DNA from: JBKBMT01 sp046295655
GTDB taxonomy: Bacteria; Pseudomonadota; Alphaproteobacteria; Rhodobacterales; Rhodobacteraceae
Direction of reading: 5' to 3'
NCBI GenBank assembly: GCA_046295655.1
Contig: JBKBMT010000104.1
Coordinates: forward strand, 1-7,137
Length of the DNA stretch: 7,137 bases
A model generated the notes under the pieces. That model saw only the letters and a list, made by a program, of their open reading frames with translations, was not told the DNA's origin and did no database searches. Positions 5,987-7,137 of the stretch are shown here, piece after piece. Within the stretch, counting starts at the first letter, position 1; each line of letters starts with the position of its first letter. The translations under genes and the position numbers were made by a program.

Positions 5987-6529
5987 ATGCAGATCCGCAA
6001 GATCCACCACGTCGCCTATCGCTGCCGCGACGCGAAGGAAACCGTCGAATGGTATGGCAAGATGCTGGGGATGGAGTTCATCCTCGCCATCGCCGAGGAT
6101 CGCGTGCCCTCGACCCACGCCCCCGACCCCTACATGCATGTCTTTCTCGACGCCGGGGACGGCAATGTGCTGGCGTTCTTCGAACTGCCGAACAGCCCGC
6201 CGATGGGGCGCGACCCGAACACGCCGGAATGGGTGCAGCACATCGCCTTCAAGGTGAAGGATCGGCCCGAGCTGATCGAGTTCAAGAACCATCTCGAGTC
6301 AAACGGGGTCGAGGTGCTGGGTATCACCGACCATTCGATCTTCCATTCGATCTACTTCTTCGATCCGAACGGCCACCGGATCGAGCTTGCCTGCCCGGAC
6401 CCGGAGGAAAAGGCGATGATCCGCAGGCTGGAGAAAGTGAAATGGGAGATGCTGGAGGAATGGAGCCGGACCCGGCGCGCGCCGAAACACGCCGCCTGGC
6501 TGCACGAGAAGGAACTGGCCGGAACCTGA
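5987..6529 (+). CDS. VOC-fold metalloprotein (glyoxalase/extradiol dioxygenase superfamily), substrate unknown
   Basis: Encodes 180 residues. The vicinal-oxygen-chelate fold uses two beta-alpha-beta-beta-beta modules to hold a divalent metal; members include glyoxalase I, extradiol dioxygenases, epimerases and resistance proteins. Module 1 runs from KIHHVAYRC (residues 5-13) to VLAFFELP (61-68); module 2 from WVQHIAFKV (82-90) to FDPNGHRIEL (125-134). Candidate ligands in the usual places are H8 (or H7), E66, H85 and E133, so the metal site looks intact. H116 and H120 in DHSIFHSIYF lie where extradiol-dioxygenase-like members have active-site residues. A charged helical tail of about 45 residues (EEKAMIRRLEKVKWEMLEEW) goes beyond the core. 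It lies 70 bases behind the acyl-CoA synthetase and may share its transcript or use its own promoter. An intrinsic terminator follows 15 bases after the stop. Reaction unknown; lack of a signal peptide suggests the cytosol. Confidence 0.88.
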   Translation: MQIRKIHHVAYRCRDAKETVEWYGKMLGMEFILAIAEDRVPSTHAPDPYMHVFLDAGDGNVLAFFELPNSPPMGRDPNTPEWVQHIAFKVKDRPELIEFKNHLESNGVEVLGITDHSIFHSIYFFDPNGHRIELACPDPEEKAMIRRLEKVKWEMLEEWSRTRRAPKHAAWLHEKELAGT

Positions 6530-6544
6530 GCCGTCTCGGACGCA

Positions 6545-6578
6545 AGGGGGCGACCCGAAGGCCGCCCCCTGTTCCTTT
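6545..6578 (+). terminator. Rho-independent terminator after the VOC gene
   Basis: An 8-base perfect stem, AGGGGGCG (6545-6552) pairing with CGCCCCCT (6563-6570), encloses a 10-base loop whose inner CC/GG can pair to leave a CGAA tetraloop. GTTCCTTT follows at 6571-6578, a moderately T-rich tail. It lies between the VOC stop and the convergent catalase stop. On the minus strand no T run follows the hairpin, so it fits the plus-strand transcript better, although GC hairpins between convergent genes can serve both. Confidence 0.75.
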
Positions 6579-6602
6579 GGCCGTCGGTTTCCGGCGGCAG
6601 GT

Positions 6603-7137
6603 CTATTCCGCCGCCGCGCGAGAGCCTGCAAGCTGCGCCAGCGCGGCGCGGATGCCGTCGCCGTAGGCCTTGCTGATGCGGTCGTAGTGCATCAGCGCCC
6701 GGTCGATGATCTCCTGCGGGACGCCCTGCATGGACTCGGCCGTGTTCATGTAGAGCCGCTGACGCTGCTCGTCGTTCATCACCCTGTCGTGCAGCGCACG
6801 GGGCTGGCTGTAGTCGTCGTTCCCGTCGCGGTGGTTCCACCGTGCCGCGTCGCCCGAGATGCGCAGCGGCGGCTCGGCCACCGACGGGTCCTCGGCGGCG
6901 GCGCCGGGCACCGAATTGGGTTCGTAGTAGGCATCGCTGTTGCCCGACATGTGCCCGAAGAAGTTCATCTGCCCGTCCTTGTGGTAGTGCGCCACGGGGC
7001 AGCGCGGGCGGTTGACGGGCAAGGCCTCGTAATGGGTGCCGAGCCGGTAGCGATGCGCGTCGGCATAGGAAAAGACCCGCGCCTGCAACATCTTGTCCGG
7101 GCTGAAGCCGATGCCCGGCACCTTGTTCGAGGGCGAG
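6603..7137 (-). CDS. Haem catalase, C-terminal part (5' end outside window)
   Basis: About 177 C-terminal residues of a monofunctional haem catalase (2 H2O2 to O2 + 2 H2O), protecting against peroxide. The frame enters from the right edge, reading SPSNKVPGIGFSPDKMLQ, and ends at TAG (6605-6603). The proximal haem-ligand motif is present, RVFSYADAHRYRLG, with the ligand Tyr codon at 7065-7067. NRPRCPVAHYHKDGQMNFF and the terminal helices (ALMHYDRISKAYGDGIRAAL) match small-subunit catalases of about 480-500 residues, which lack the extra flavodoxin-like domain of large catalases. The distal His and Asn lie in the unseen N-terminal part. The GTG at 7121 is internal and not a start. The gene is convergent with the VOC gene across a terminator hairpin; its promoter and any OxyR-type control are outside the window. 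Confidence 0.95.
   Translation of the reverse strand, partial: SPSNKVPGIGFSPDKMLQARVFSYADAHRYRLGTHYEALPVNRPRCPVAHYHKDGQMNFFGHMSGNSDAYYEPNSVPGAAAEDPSVAEPPLRISGDAARWNHRDGNDDYSQPRALHDRVMNDEQRQRLYMNTAESMQGVPQEIIDRALMHYDRISKAYGDGIRAALAQLAGSRAAAE

Overview
The window is about two-thirds G+C with dense, short-spaced genes. Its proteins read like those of an alphaproteobacterium of the Rhodobacterales/Paracoccaceae type (inferred from general protein resemblance, not from a search). Nearly everything is ordinary chromosomal housekeeping or metabolic content. I found no phage, CRISPR, toxin-antitoxin or defence module, no RNA gene, and no convincing undescribed system.

Layout, left to right. (1) 2-1284: the last codons of an unidentified gene, followed with a 4-base overlap by a GT-B-type glycosyltransferase; this is probably the end of a surface-polysaccharide cluster. 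(2) 1361-2140: sdhB, the iron-sulfur subunit of succinate dehydrogenase, with all three cluster-binding sites complete. Unusually, it follows the glycosyltransferase rather than sdhA. (3) 2141-2698: about 560 bases without an intact gene, holding a decayed 5' fragment of an IS5-family transposase (two frameshifts, one internal stop, catalytic domain gone). (4) 2699-3706, minus strand: moaA, the radical-SAM enzyme that starts molybdenum-cofactor synthesis. (5) 3794-5916, plus strand, divergent from moaA: a small lipoprotein gene and an AMP-forming acyl-CoA synthetase gene, overlapping by ATGA and so probably translationally coupled. (6) 5987-6529: a VOC-fold (glyoxalase/dioxygenase superfamily) protein with a plausible complete metal site, preceded by two short inverted repeats and closed by an intrinsic terminator at 6545-6578. 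(7) 6603 to the right edge, minus strand: the C-terminal third of a haem catalase, convergent with the VOC gene.

Functional links are limited. The acyl-CoA synthetase and the VOC protein may belong to one acid-catabolic route, but only adjacency supports that. SdhB, MoaA and catalase are independent functions. The more useful follow-ups are the role of the small lipoprotein coupled to the acyl-CoA synthetase, the rearranged sdhB neighbourhood, and the inverted repeats in front of the VOC gene.
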